From an uncultured SAR86 cluster bacterium (lineage in GTDB: Bacteria > Pseudomonadota > Gammaproteobacteria > Magnimaribacterales > D2472), in contig CACJCN010000001.1 of NCBI GenBank assembly GCA_902591925.1, positions 70,001 to 134,000 of the forward strand: 64,000 nucleotides of DNA. Direction: 5' to 3'. The stretch's first letter is position 1. Every line of letters starts with the position of its first letter. Under the pieces are notes generated by a model. The model had not been told where the DNA came from, did no database searches, and worked only from the letters and a program-made list of their open reading frames with translations. The position numbers and the translations under genes were made by a program. Of this stretch, positions 1 through 11,468 are shown piece after piece.

Positions 1-302
1 CAGAATATTTTGCTAGACTAAATTAAGCTTAAGGGCTGTTCCAGTTTCGCTCGCCGCTACTGCCGGAATCTCATTTGATTTCTTTTCCTCTAGGTACTTA
101 GATGTTTCAGTTCCCTAGGTTTGCCTCTCATACCTATGTATTCAGTATAAGATAATATACTTATGTATATTGGGTTTTCCCATTCGGAAATCCTCGGATC
201 AAAACTTGTTTACCAACTTCCCGAGGCTTATCGCAGGTTACCACGTCCTTCTTCGCCTTATGCTGCCAAGGCATCCGCCTTGTGCTCTTCCTTTACTTGA
301 TC
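1..302 (-). rRNA. rrl: 23S ribosomal RNA, 5' end only (partial)
   Basis: Read on the minus strand, this stretch contains the conserved 5' region of bacterial 23S rRNA: GGATGCC, GAAGGACGTGGTAACCTGCG, TTTCCGAATGGGAAAACCC, and the GAAACATCTAAGTACCTAGA and AGTAGCGGCGAGCGAA signatures. The 5' end is placed near 302 by alignment with the usual gammaproteobacterial start about 25 nt before GGATGCC. The rest of the gene lies outside the window. It is downstream of 16S in the same transcription unit. Confidence 0.95.
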
Positions 303-386
303 ATATAACCTTAAAAAGGTTATTTAACATTTTTGAGAGTACTTAATAAAATATTAACTACTTTTTTTTAATTTGCAGTGATCTCA

Positions 387-405
387 TGTATACAAAATGT
401 ATACA
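387..405 (-). other. Spacer hairpin made of two TGTATACA palindromes
   Basis: TGTATACA occurs twice (387-394 and 398-405) separated by three A residues. Since each unit is its own reverse complement, the transcript can form an 8-bp stem with a 3-nt loop. Its place between 16S and 23S suggests a processing or folding element of the pre-rRNA; that role is inferred. Confidence 0.5.
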
Positions 406-453
406 CTAGAAAATTACATACCATTTATTTTACAGAACAATTTATTTAAAAGT

Positions 454-474
454 TTAGTTACTCGTGTGGGCGTT
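454..474 (-). other. 3' arm of the 16S pre-rRNA processing stem
   Basis: The 21 bases here are the reverse complement of 2081-2101 upstream of 16S except at one position, and in the RNA that difference is a G-U pair. The two arms can therefore form a continuous 21-bp helix bracketing 16S, as expected for the RNase III substrate of pre-16S rRNA. Partial A/T pairing extends further outward. Confidence 0.8.
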
Positions 475-491
475 AAAAACACATTTCTCTT

Positions 492-2024
<1,533 letters not shown>

Positions 2025-2080
2025 AATATCATGTTTGTTGATTTTTAAAATAAAAAATCTAAATTTTATCTCGTATTTTG

Positions 2081-2101
2081 AACACCCACACGAGTAACTA
2101 A
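2081..2101 (-). other. 5' arm of the 16S pre-rRNA processing stem (rRNA leader)
   Basis: This pairs with 454-474 across the 16S gene over 21 bp, with a single G-U wobble. It lies 57 bases upstream of the mature 16S 5' end, a usual place for RNase III cleavage of the leader. Confidence 0.8.
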
Positions 2102-2181
2102 ATATTTTAAATAACATGCCGACTCAAAGGTCGGGAAACGTATTCTAACGGAGATATAAACAAGAAGATAGTGTTTTTTTA
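2102..2181 (-). promoter_or_regulatory. rRNA operon upstream region with possible promoter
   Basis: Between the end of ilvC and the 16S leader the minus strand shows a TAGAAT box (2142-2147) followed by a 5-bp hairpin CCGAC/GTCGG (2119-2134). The same TAGAAT box serves the tRNA-Ile promoter at 54546. No convincing -35 hexamer is seen 16-18 bases upstream, so the promoter call is weak. The hairpin could instead belong to the leader or be a poor ilvC terminator. Confidence 0.35.
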
Positions 2182-3505
<1,324 letters not shown>

Positions 3506-3509
<4 letters not shown>

Positions 3510-5242
3510 GTTTTTGTTTCTTTATCAAGCCACATATCTTTTAAGCTTCCGTTTGGTGCAACAAGCATAGGATAGACATGTTCACTAGGATCAACATATA
3601 CATCGACGAAAACTAATTTGTCCTTTTGCATAAAAGCTTTTTTAAGACCATTTTTAAGATCTGAATTCTTTTCAATTTTTATACCAACATGGCCATAAGA
3701 TTCAACAAGTTCAACAAAATTTGGAAGAGAGCTTTGATATGTGCTTGCCGAATGACGTCCTCCATAATTCATATCCTGCCATTGTTTAACCATACCTAAC
3801 GCTTCGTTGTTAATGTTAATAATTTTTATAGGTAAATCATATTGAGTGCATGTTGAAAGTTCCTGTATACACATCTGAATACTTCCCTCACCAGTTATGC
3901 ATACTACTTCCTCATTTGGAAAAGCAAGTTTTACGCCCATTGCTGCTGGCAGTCCAAAACCCATAGTCCCAAGACCGCCTGAGTTGATCCATTTTCTTGG
4001 TTCATCAAAATGATAATACTGTGCAGCAAACATTTGATGTTGTCCAACATCAGAAGTTATATATGCATTACCTTTGGTAATGTTATAAATATGCTGAACA
4101 ACTGCTTGAGGCATAATTGGATTATCATCATTTTCATTCAAATACATCTCATGATTTAATCCATGTTGTGATTGCCACTCAGAAATTTGTTTTTTCCAAT
4201 GAGAAATTTTCTTTGAATCAATCAACTCTTTTTTTGTTTCTAAGGATTTTATAATCTCTGTTAATGAATTTTTTACCTGTCCAAAAACTGCAATATTGGC
4301 CTCAATAATTTTTGAAACTGATGAATGGTCTACGTCCAAATGAATGATTTTTGCATTTGGTGCAAATAAAGAAGGGGTATTTGTAATTCTATCATCAAAT
4401 CTTGCACCAACAGCTATAATCAAATCTGCATTGTGCATTGCCATGTTAGCTTGATATGTTCCATGCATCCCTAACATTCCCAAAAATCTTTCATGTGTTG
4501 CTGGATAAATACCTAAACCCATCAATGTATTTGTAACAGGAAAATCTAATATCTTATTTAAAAGCAAAAGTTCCTCAGAAGCATTACTGTTGATAGCTCC
4601 TCCTCCTGCATAAATTACTGGTTTTTCAGCATCTAGTATTGCTTCTACCGCTCTTTCAATCTGCTCTTTTTCGGGATTTATTGGTGGATTATATGATCTA
4701 ATATTTACTTTCTCAGGATAAACAAAATCAAAAAGTTTATCTGGAGCAGTTGTATCTTTTGGTACGTCAATTACAACTGGTCCCGGCCTGCCTGAAGTGG
4801 CAATATGAAAAGCATGTTTTACAATTTCAGGAATATTTTCTGCACTATCCACTGTAAAACTATGTTTAACAATTGGTCTTGAAATACCTATCATGTCTGT
4901 CTCTTGAAACGCATCAGTGCCAATAAGATGTTTTGCAACCTGTCCTGAAATTATAATCATTGGTATTGAGTCCATAAATGCTGTTGCGATACCAGTAATT
5001 GCATTTGTTGCTCCAGGTCCAGAAGTAACTAAAACCACACCTGGTTTTCCAGTTGCTCTTGCATATCCATCAGCGGCATGTGTTGCACCTTGTTCATGCC
5101 TAACCAAAATATGCTCCATTTCATTCTGTTTAAAAATTGAGTCATATATATGAAGAGCTGCGCCACCGGGATAACCAAATATATACTCTACACCTTCTTT
5201 AATAAGTGATTGAATAAGTATATCGTTGCCTGCTAATTTCAT
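3506..5242 (-). CDS. ilvB: Acetolactate synthase large (catalytic) subunit
   Basis: This thiamine-diphosphate enzyme (578 aa) condenses two pyruvates, or pyruvate and 2-oxobutyrate, as the first common step of branched-chain amino acid synthesis. The N-terminal domain shows the catalytic glutamate context VRHEQGATHAADGYARATG (residues about 48-66). The central domain holds the FAD-binding region, and the C-terminal domain shows the ThDP/Mg motif GEGSIQMCIQEL with the following NINNEALGMVKQWQ. Its dependence on thiamine diphosphate links it to the thiamine operon at 48-51.6 kb. It leads ilvBNC; the 66 bases upstream show no leader peptide or clear attenuator. Confidence 0.97.
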
Positions 5243-5308
5243 AATATTTCCTTAAGAAGAAGGTTTATACATTAATCTTACTTATAAAAACAAGTTTTTT
5301 TAGAATTT

Positions 5309-6244
5309 TTAAATATGTTTTTTGATAGTATTCACTAAAACATTAATATCATCAGGCGTTTTTGCCTCAAAAGAAATTATTTCGTCAGTATCCATGTCTT
5401 TAAAAGATAGTTTCTTTGAATGCAGTGCTTGTCTCGGAAAACCTCTAATAGTTTCGATTAATTCATGTGGAGTCTCTTTTGCAATCTTATTCGATGGGTT
5501 ATATGTTTTATCTCCAATGATTGGAAGTTTATTAGCATTTAGATGAACTCTAATTTGATGCGTTCTACCTGTTTTTATTAATATATCTAGAACAGAATAG
5601 TTTCCTAAATTTTTATAAAGTTTTATTATAGAGATGGCTTCTTTACCATCACTTCTTACAGACATTTTTACCCTATTGTGTTTATCTCTACCAATAGGCT
5701 TGTTGATTTCAAAACTCCCAATAACTTGACCAACAACAACAGCTTCATACGTCTTATCAATTTTTCTCTCTTGAAGTAATCTGACAAAATAATTTCTGAA
5801 CTTTTCTGTTCTTGCAACTAGTAAAACACCTGAAGTATCCTTATCTAATCTATGAACTATCCCTGCTCTAGGAATTTTTTTTAATTCTGGAAATTTAAAA
5901 AGAAGTCCATTTGCAAGAGTTCCTTTTTCACATCCAGCACCAGGATGCATCACCAAATTACTTGGTTTATTTACAATGATGTAGTTATCAGTCGAAAAAA
6001 GTATCTCAAAATTTATATTTTCTGGCTCCCATAAAATTTTGCTCTCGTATGTAGGATCAATTGAAATCTCATCATTTTCATGAACAATATCCCTTGGCGA
6101 TGCTATTTCATTATTTAAAAGTGCTTTTCCCTCAATTATCCATTTTTTATGAACAGATCGGGAGTGTTCTGAAAATAATTCAGCACAAGCTTTATCAAAT
6201 CTTGTTTTTGATATATCTTTAGATACTTTTTTTGTTATTTCCAT
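5309..6244 (-). CDS. rluD: 23S rRNA pseudouridine synthase D
   Basis: RluD makes pseudouridines in helix 69 of 23S rRNA. The protein (311 aa, near the 326 of E. coli) has an N-terminal S4 RNA-binding domain (RFDKACAELF...WIIEGKALLNNE) and a RluA-family catalytic domain with the signature GIVHRLDKDTSGVLLVA that carries the catalytic aspartate. The divergent bamD neighbour is the conserved gammaproteobacterial arrangement, which favours RluD over RluC or RluA. The usual downstream neighbours pgeF and clpB are absent; ilvBNC follows instead. Confidence 0.93.
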   Translation of the reverse strand: MEITKKVSKDISKTRFDKACAELFSEHSRSVHKKWIIEGKALLNNEIASPRDIVHENDEISIDPTYESKILWEPENINFEILFSTDNYIIVNKPSNLVMHPGAGCEKGTLANGLLFKFPELKKIPRAGIVHRLDKDTSGVLLVARTEKFRNYFVRLLQERKIDKTYEAVVVGQVIGSFEINKPIGRDKHNRVKMSVRSDGKEAISIIKLYKNLGNYSVLDILIKTGRTHQIRVHLNANKLPIIGDKTYNPSNKIAKETPHELIETIRGFPRQALHSKKLSFKDMDTDEIISFEAKTPDDINVLVNTIKKHI

Positions 6245-6319
6245 ATGAACTTATCAAAAAATAAATGTTCTAATTTTATGATTATAAAGACCTAAATGTA
6301 ATTATTTAGGTAAAATTAA

Positions 6320-7141
6320 ATGATTAAAATGAAATTTTTTTTAAAAAATAAATACTCTATCTTGGTTTATGTAGGATTATCCATTATCCTTGTTGGATGT
6401 AAGTCAGACGGTGAAGTAATAGAGCAGCCTGAAAAAATCTATTATGATCAAGCTCAATTCAGAATGAATAATAGAAATTTTTTTGGTGCTATTGAGTCGC
6501 TTGAGGCAATTGAAACAAGATATCCATTTGGTAAATATGCTGAACAAGCTCAGGTTGAATTAATATACGCTTATTTTATGAATGCTGAAACTGAGGCTGC
6601 TCACTCAGCAGCTGAAAAATTCATCAGACTCCATCCTAGGCATCCAAATATTGATTATGCATATTTTATGAAAGGTCTTTCAAGTTATACAAGAGACAGA
6701 GATATGATAATAAGATTCACTGATACTGATATTTCAAATAGAGACATTTCAGGTGCAAAAGAGTCTTTTGCAGAATTAAATGAATTTATAATAAGGTTTC
6801 CTGATAGCCAGTATGTTACTTATGCAAAGCAAAGAAATATATATTTAAGAAATATGATTGCTAAAAATGAACTGGCTGCGGCAGATTATTATTTAAAAAT
6901 TGGAGCATATGTAGGTGCCTTAAGAAGAGCTAATTATGTTGTTGAAAATATACCAAATTCAAGCGAAAACTATAGAGCTCTAAAGATTTTAGAAACTTGC
7001 TACAAGGAACTTGGATATTCTGATTTACTAGATGATATAAAAAAACTCATCAAAATAAACTATCCTAATGAGTCAAATGAATCGATCTCATCCAGGAATT
7101 GGACATGGAACTTTTTAGATAGGCCTAAAAGGTCAGAATAA
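6320..7141 (+). CDS. bamD: Outer membrane assembly lipoprotein BamD
   Basis: BamD is an essential part of the BAM complex that inserts beta-barrel proteins into the outer membrane. This 273-residue protein has a signal peptide ending in a lipobox LVGC (Cys27), then tandem TPR helices including YDQAQFRMNNRNFFGAIESLEAIETRYPFG and the family-typical RLHPRHPNIDYAYFMKGLS. It is divergent from rluD, as in E. coli. The start was taken at the first ATG, preceded by TAGG nine bases upstream; an in-frame ATG three codons later would also fit a signal peptide. Confidence 0.95.
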   Translation: MIKMKFFLKNKYSILVYVGLSIILVGCKSDGEVIEQPEKIYYDQAQFRMNNRNFFGAIESLEAIETRYPFGKYAEQAQVELIYAYFMNAETEAAHSAAEKFIRLHPRHPNIDYAYFMKGLSSYTRDRDMIIRFTDTDISNRDISGAKESFAELNEFIIRFPDSQYVTYAKQRNIYLRNMIAKNELAAADYYLKIGAYVGALRRANYVVENIPNSSENYRALKILETCYKELGYSDLLDDIKKLIKINYPNESNESISSRNWTWNFLDRPKRSE

Positions 7142-7144
7142 AAA

Positions 7145-7360
7145 GTGATACTTAAAATAATACCTATACTGATACCTTTTATAATCTTTGTAATTTTAAG
7201 AATAGCAAAAGGTTACATTATTTCTTCTTTATTCTCTGGATCAAAACAAAAATCAAATGAAATGTTTCAATGTGATTCGTGTGGAACATTTGTACATGAG
7301 GATCTGCTTATCTCAAGGTTCGGAAAAAAATATTGCTCAAAAGAATGTACTAATTCTTAA
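7145..7360 (+). CDS. Small membrane protein with a C-terminal Cys4-type zinc motif (PP0621-like)
   Basis: A 71-residue protein that starts with GTG three bases after the bamD stop. Residues 1-24 form one hydrophobic helix. The C-terminus has CDSCGTFVHEDL and KKYCSKEC, a treble-clef-like zinc ribbon with four cysteines. The layout of membrane helix, short linker and CxxCG/YCSxEC motif resembles the PP0621 family of small gammaproteobacterial proteins, whose function is unknown. It probably shares the bamD transcript. Its last 11 bases overlap the converging RND gene. Confidence 0.7.
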   Translation: MILKIIPILIPFIIFVILRIAKGYIISSLFSGSKQKSNEMFQCDSCGTFVHEDLLISRFGKKYCSKECTNS

Positions 7361-10300
7361 CCTTTTTCATCCATATATACATAGCTGGAATATATAAAAG
7401 CGCAGTAAGAGTAGCTCCTAAAACTCCAATGCTCATTGCCCAAGCTAGCGGTCTAAAGAAAATACTTGCAAATATTAAAGGAACAAATCCACCCAGCGTT
7501 GTTAGTGACGTTGTAATGATGTGTCTTGTAGATCTTATAACTACATCAATAAGATCAGTTTTTGTCATTAAGGACTTTTTAGCCCTCTCTTTGATATGGG
7601 AAAGCACTATAATTGAATCATTAATAGATAGACCTATTATTCCTATTGCTCCAATAGTTGCTATAAATCCAAAATTTTGAAATCCAATTTTTAAACCCAT
7701 AAAAGATAATCCAATTGATAAAAGTGCTACAGAGAGGATTAGTATAGTTTCTCGAAATGAATTTAATGCAAATACCAAACCTATAGTTATAAGAAAAATG
7801 TAAATAATTGCAGATGACCAAATTTGTGATTGAGACTCACCTCTTACCTCAGCCTCACCACTTTGTCTCAATGTATAGCCTGGAGGTAAATTACTTTTAA
7901 ATCTTTCAATTTCATCTTTTATATACATCTCAGTTTCTGATGCTAACTTTCCTGTCCAAACCCAGCCTTCAACTATATTTACTCTCTGGCTGCTTATTCT
8001 TGTAATAGTACTTGTGCTTTTATTTAAAGATGTCGTTGAATAATTACCTATCAAATCAATATTGTTAGATAATGGAATGGACAGTGAATTTGAACCTCCT
8101 GTTAAATCAGACGAATTTGAAATTCCTTTTAGTCTTATGGGTATTTCTATATTTGAATCAAGCATAGAGCTAATTAAGAGACCGTTATTAGCTGCAAATA
8201 ATTCGTTTACCATAAGTTCTGTATTTTTTCCTGATAAAGATATATTTGAACTATCAAATTCAAATTCAACATTAGTATTTGAGTTAGTTGCTTCAGATCT
8301 AGTGTGACTTATGTCAGGAGCATTATTTATTATTAGCTCAAGTTCAGATCCTAATTCTACGAGAACGTTTTCATCATCTCCAAAGATGTCATATCTAATA
8401 TCCGAAAAGAAAGGAGGCCCAGAATAAAAACTATCAATATAGACAACTAGGTCAGGATTTTTTGAAACTATTAACCTAGATAGATCTGGAAGATTTTCAA
8501 TCATCTCATAATAATCCTTTGCAAAAAAAACAGCTTGAGCAGAGTTGTTTGAGCCAGTCTTTTCTTTTCCACCAACAATATTCATTAATACTCTTGGCAT
8601 CCATCTCCCAACAAACCAATAATCTTTTTCAATCTCAATTAAATTACTTTCTATGATTTCTTTTCTAATTTTTTTTGCTTTTTCTGCGGTCTTATTTGAC
8701 GAAGAATTTTCCGGTAAATCGATATGAACTCTAAACATATCTCTATCACTCGATGGGAAAAAATCTTTATCAATTGTTCCAAATAATAGAAATCCAAATA
8801 CTGGTAAAGATAAAGAAATTAGTATTGCCCTTCTCGGAACATCAAAAGCCCAAGTTAAAAATTTTCTATATTGCTTATGCAACTTTTCATTGTTATAGCC
8901 TTCTTCATGAACCTTTATATTTGCAAAATAAGGTATTTTTTCCATGTAGCTCATAAGAACAGGGACCATTATTAATGCTAAAACTAAAGATGAAATAATT
9001 GACATTATTACTGTAATTGCAAGACCTCCTACAAACTCAACACTAGAGCCTTCGCCTGTAACAATTGGCATAAAAGCAAACACTGTTGTGCCAGTTGCAG
9101 CAGCCAATGGTGTTGTAAGCTGGATTAATGTTTCATTAATAGACTCTTTTATTGATAGGCCTTGAGATCTTCTAAATTTATAGTCTTCAACAACGATAAT
9201 CCCGTTATCAATTAATAACCCCAAGGCAATTATTATTCCTGTTATCGAGGTCATATGTAACGGCAGCCCTATAAGTTGACAACCTAATAAAACTAATGAA
9301 ACTGAAAATGGCAAAATAGCTGTAACAATTAATCCCGGCCTTATTCCAAGAAGAAAGAAACTTATACTTAAAACAAAAAAGGCTGCTAATGAAAAACTCT
9401 TAATCAACTCACTAAATTTTGACGAAACATATAACGATTCATCATAAATTTCTTCAATGCTAAATTCCTCTGGGAGAACCTCCCTCATCTCTTCAACGAC
9501 TGCTTCTACTCTATCAACATAGTCATAAACTCGTTGAGACATCGTGCCGGTTGTCGATACTGAAATAACTTTTTTACCGTTATATAAAAAAATATCTTCA
9601 ATTGGTGTTCCAGGTTGAATGGAAACACTACCAATATCCTGAATTCTTATAATTTCAGAGTTATTCAGAACTTTTATTGGAATTTCACCAACCTTTTGTG
9701 GTGAATTTATATTATCTTTTAATCTAATAAGGTATTCAGACCTATCATCAGAGACAACACCAACAGGTTTTTTGTTATCAAATGAACTAATTGCTTTTGC
9801 TACATCTTGATAAGTTAAATTTAATGAAGACATTTTTGCAGAATCTATTTCAACAACTATTTCTTCATCTGTTGCTCCATAGACTGCAGTTTCTTTTGTA
9901 AGTGATATGGAACTAAATTTTCTTTTTAATTGTTGAGCCAATCTAGACATCATGATTAATGGAGGTTCTCCATCACCATTCCAGTCAATAGCATATTCCA
10001 GGGTTATTGGTGGTCCAGCTGTTCTATTAAGAACCAAGGCCACATTATCTGGAGGAATTATTTGATCGACCTTTCCCTGGATTCTTGACCAAGTTTCTTC
10101 AATTTTTCCAAACGGTACACTGTCTTCTAACTCTATATGAGTTTTTGAATAGCCTTGAGAAATTATTGAGTCTAGTTCATCTATCTCAACTATTTCTCTT
10201 AACTTTATTTCTAGATCATTAATTACTTGTGTTTCAATTCTCTCAGGAGATGCTCCAGGATAAAAAACACTCACGTTTCCCCATCTCTCTGCAAGTTCGG

Positions 10301-10412
10301 GATTTTCTTGTATAGGAACGCTGAGTAATGATGAAATTCCTGAAAGAAGGATGAAAGCTAAAGTAAGAAATAATATTCTTGGCCTCTCTAGAAAAACGCT
10401 TATAAATTTCAT
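7350..10412 (-). CDS. RND efflux transporter, inner-membrane pump
   Basis: This 1020-residue protein has the AcrB/MdtB fold: one N-terminal membrane helix, a large periplasmic loop, helices 2-6, a second periplasmic loop and helices 8-12. In helix 4 the usual Asp-Asp pair reads Asp-Asn (GLLIDNGIIVVEDY). In helix 10, where AcrB has Lys-Asn, it reads Asn-Asp (GLSINDSIIVL). The proton relay is therefore laid out differently from AcrB but still has acidic residues on both helices. The pump would work with the adaptor at 10417 and an outer-membrane channel; the tolC gene at 41835 shares its operator sequence. Substrates cannot be predicted. Confidence 0.93.
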   Translation of the reverse strand: MKFISVFLERPRILFLTLAFILLSGISSLLSVPIQENPELAERWGNVSVFYPGASPERIETQVINDLEIKLREIVEIDELDSIISQGYSKTHIELEDSVPFGKIEETWSRIQGKVDQIIPPDNVALVLNRTAGPPITLEYAIDWNGDGEPPLIMMSRLAQQLKRKFSSISLTKETAVYGATDEEIVVEIDSAKMSSLNLTYQDVAKAISSFDNKKPVGVVSDDRSEYLIRLKDNINSPQKVGEIPIKVLNNSEIIRIQDIGSVSIQPGTPIEDIFLYNGKKVISVSTTGTMSQRVYDYVDRVEAVVEEMREVLPEEFSIEEIYDESLYVSSKFSELIKSFSLAAFFVLSISFFLLGIRPGLIVTAILPFSVSLVLLGCQLIGLPLHMTSITGIIIALGLLIDNGIIVVEDYKFRRSQGLSIKESINETLIQLTTPLAAATGTTVFAFMPIVTGEGSSVEFVGGLAITVIMSIISSLVLALIMVPVLMSYMEKIPYFANIKVHEEGYNNEKLHKQYRKFLTWAFDVPRRAILISLSLPVFGFLLFGTIDKDFFPSSDRDMFRVHIDLPENSSSNKTAEKAKKIRKEIIESNLIEIEKDYWFVGRWMPRVLMNIVGGKEKTGSNNSAQAVFFAKDYYEMIENLPDLSRLIVSKNPDLVVYIDSFYSGPPFFSDIRYDIFGDDENVLVELGSELELIINNAPDISHTRSEATNSNTNVEFEFDSSNISLSGKNTELMVNELFAANNGLLISSMLDSNIEIPIRLKGISNSSDLTGGSNSLSIPLSNNIDLIGNYSTTSLNKSTSTITRISSQRVNIVEGWVWTGKLASETEMYIKDEIERFKSNLPPGYTLRQSGEAEVRGESQSQIWSSAIIYIFLITIGLVFALNSFRETILILSVALLSIGLSFMGLKIGFQNFGFIATIGAIGIIGLSINDSIIVLSHIKERAKKSLMTKTDLIDVVIRSTRHIITTSLTTLGGFVPLIFASIFFRPLAWAMSIGVLGATLTALLYIPAMYIWMKKVKN

Positions 10413-10416
10413 TTAA

Positions 10417-11382
10417 TTAATCTATTTTTTTACCAGGAATAATTTTAGTTGCGCCTCCTAGAACAATCAGATCTCCATCTTTTATTGTTCCATTAACGAA
10501 AGCATATTGATCTTCAAAATATACTATCTCAACCAAATCTCTTACAACGGTGTTTTCTTCGTTAATAGTGTATAAAGCCCATAAGCCTTGATCAGACTGT
10601 GAAAGTGATCTGAGTGGGACCCATGTTCCTCTAGATTGTTTATTTATTTTTATATTAAGCTTTGCTATGGAGCCAGGATTTACAAAACTGTTAAATTTAA
10701 AAATAGCTAATCTACTGTCAGAGCCACCTGGTGACATTGGAGCCAACCTTGAAAATTCTGCTTTAGTTTTTTTCCCATCAACCTCAAAATCATACTCGTT
10801 ACCAATTTCCATATCATTTAAATATAAAACTGGAACTGAAATATGAGCTTCTACATAATTTGAATCTATTATTTCCAATATTGGAATGCCTTGACTAATA
10901 ACTGTTCCACTATCAAGAAATCTACTTTGAATTATTCCTGAATATGGAGACATAAGATTGGTTTGTTCGAGTTTTACTTTATAGAACTCATACTGTGATT
11001 TAGCTATAGTTAAATCTGATCTTGCTTTGTCCAAATCTTGAATAGAAATGTGTCCTTGCTGTCTCAAATCTTCAAATCTATCAAAGACCTGAACAGAAAG
11101 TTCATAGCTAGCCTTAGCTTGATTTAATCTTGCATTAGCCTCTCTGTCGTCTAATTTTGCTAAGATTTGTCCTTTTTCGACCTTGTCACCAACATCAACA
11201 TATATAAATTTAATTTTTCCTGGTATTTCAAAGGCTAATTTTGATTGTTCAACTGGTAGCAGTTTTCCAGGAAATTCTTTTTTTAACTGATAAGAATCTA
11301 ATATCTCAACTTCTAGAACCTCAATTGAATAAATATTTAAAGATACTAAAAACAAAACTAAAGTATTAAAAATTTTTATCAT
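10417..11382 (-). CDS. RND efflux periplasmic adaptor (membrane fusion protein)
   Basis: A 321-residue adaptor that links the RND pump to an outer-membrane channel. It has an N-terminal signal peptide without a lipobox cysteine, a lipoyl half-motif KFIYVDVGDKVEKGQILAKL (about residues 57-76), a short alpha-helical hairpin (about 80-140), the second lipoyl half NLMSPYSGIIQSRFLDSGT, then beta-barrel and membrane-proximal domains. The pump gene starts 4 bases after this stop. The promoter region (11383-11468) is shared with the divergent TetR gene and holds two copies of a 19-bp repeat. Confidence 0.92.
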   Translation of the reverse strand: MIKIFNTLVLFLVSLNIYSIEVLEVEILDSYQLKKEFPGKLLPVEQSKLAFEIPGKIKFIYVDVGDKVEKGQILAKLDDREANARLNQAKASYELSVQVFDRFEDLRQQGHISIQDLDKARSDLTIAKSQYEFYKVKLEQTNLMSPYSGIIQSRFLDSGTVISQGIPILEIIDSNYVEAHISVPVLYLNDMEIGNEYDFEVDGKKTKAEFSRLAPMSPGGSDSRLAIFKFNSFVNPGSIAKLNIKINKQSRGTWVPLRSLSQSDQGLWALYTINEENTVVRDLVEIVYFEDQYAFVNGTIKDGDLIVLGGATKIIPGKKID

Positions 11383-11409
11383 ATTTGACTTTTACTATTA
11401 AAGATTTTA

Positions 11410-11428
11410 ATGTAAGCAGTGTAAACAT
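11410..11428. promoter_or_regulatory. Probable TetR-family operator, copy 1
   Basis: The 19-mer ATGTAAGCAGTGTAAACAT is a pseudo-palindrome with half-site ATGTnnnCA. A second copy with one change lies 28 bases away (11438), and a reverse-oriented copy with one change lies before tolC (41791). It sits between the divergent TetR and RND-adaptor genes, the usual place for an autoregulatory operator. Binding by the adjacent regulator is inferred. Confidence 0.7.
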
Positions 11429-11437
11429 TAATGTATT

Positions 11438-11456
11438 ATGTAAGCAGTGTCAACAT
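11438..11456. promoter_or_regulatory. Probable TetR-family operator, copy 2
   Basis: ATGTAAGCAGTGTCAACAT differs from copy 1 at one base. On the minus strand it contains TTGACA, a consensus -35 hexamer, so a bound repressor would block a promoter reading into the adaptor-pump operon. The 28-bp spacing puts the two sites on nearly the same face of the helix only approximately. Confidence 0.7.
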
Positions 11457-11468
11457 TATTATAGTCAA

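Larger units (their letters stand above)
303..491 (-). other. 16S-23S internal transcribed spacer without tRNA genes
   Basis: This spacer of about 189 bases separates 16S and 23S. It contains neither tRNA-Ile nor tRNA-Ala, which many gammaproteobacterial rRNA operons carry here; no cloverleaf or encoded CCA is visible on either strand. It holds two hairpins: 305-323 (6-bp stem next to the 23S 5' end) and 387-405 (8-bp stem, 3-nt loop). It also carries the 3' half of the 16S processing stem at 454-474. Confidence 0.85.

Noticed and set aside
2119-2134. Hairpin CCGAC/GTCGG as an ilvC terminator.
   Set aside because: The stem is only 5 bp and is not followed by a T run on the minus strand; it could as well be part of the rRNA leader.
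11385-11468. N-terminal extension of the TetR regulator from the ATG at 11385.
   Set aside because: It would place both operator repeats in coding sequence and adds residues not seen in the family; the ATG at 11469 gives the usual TetR start.
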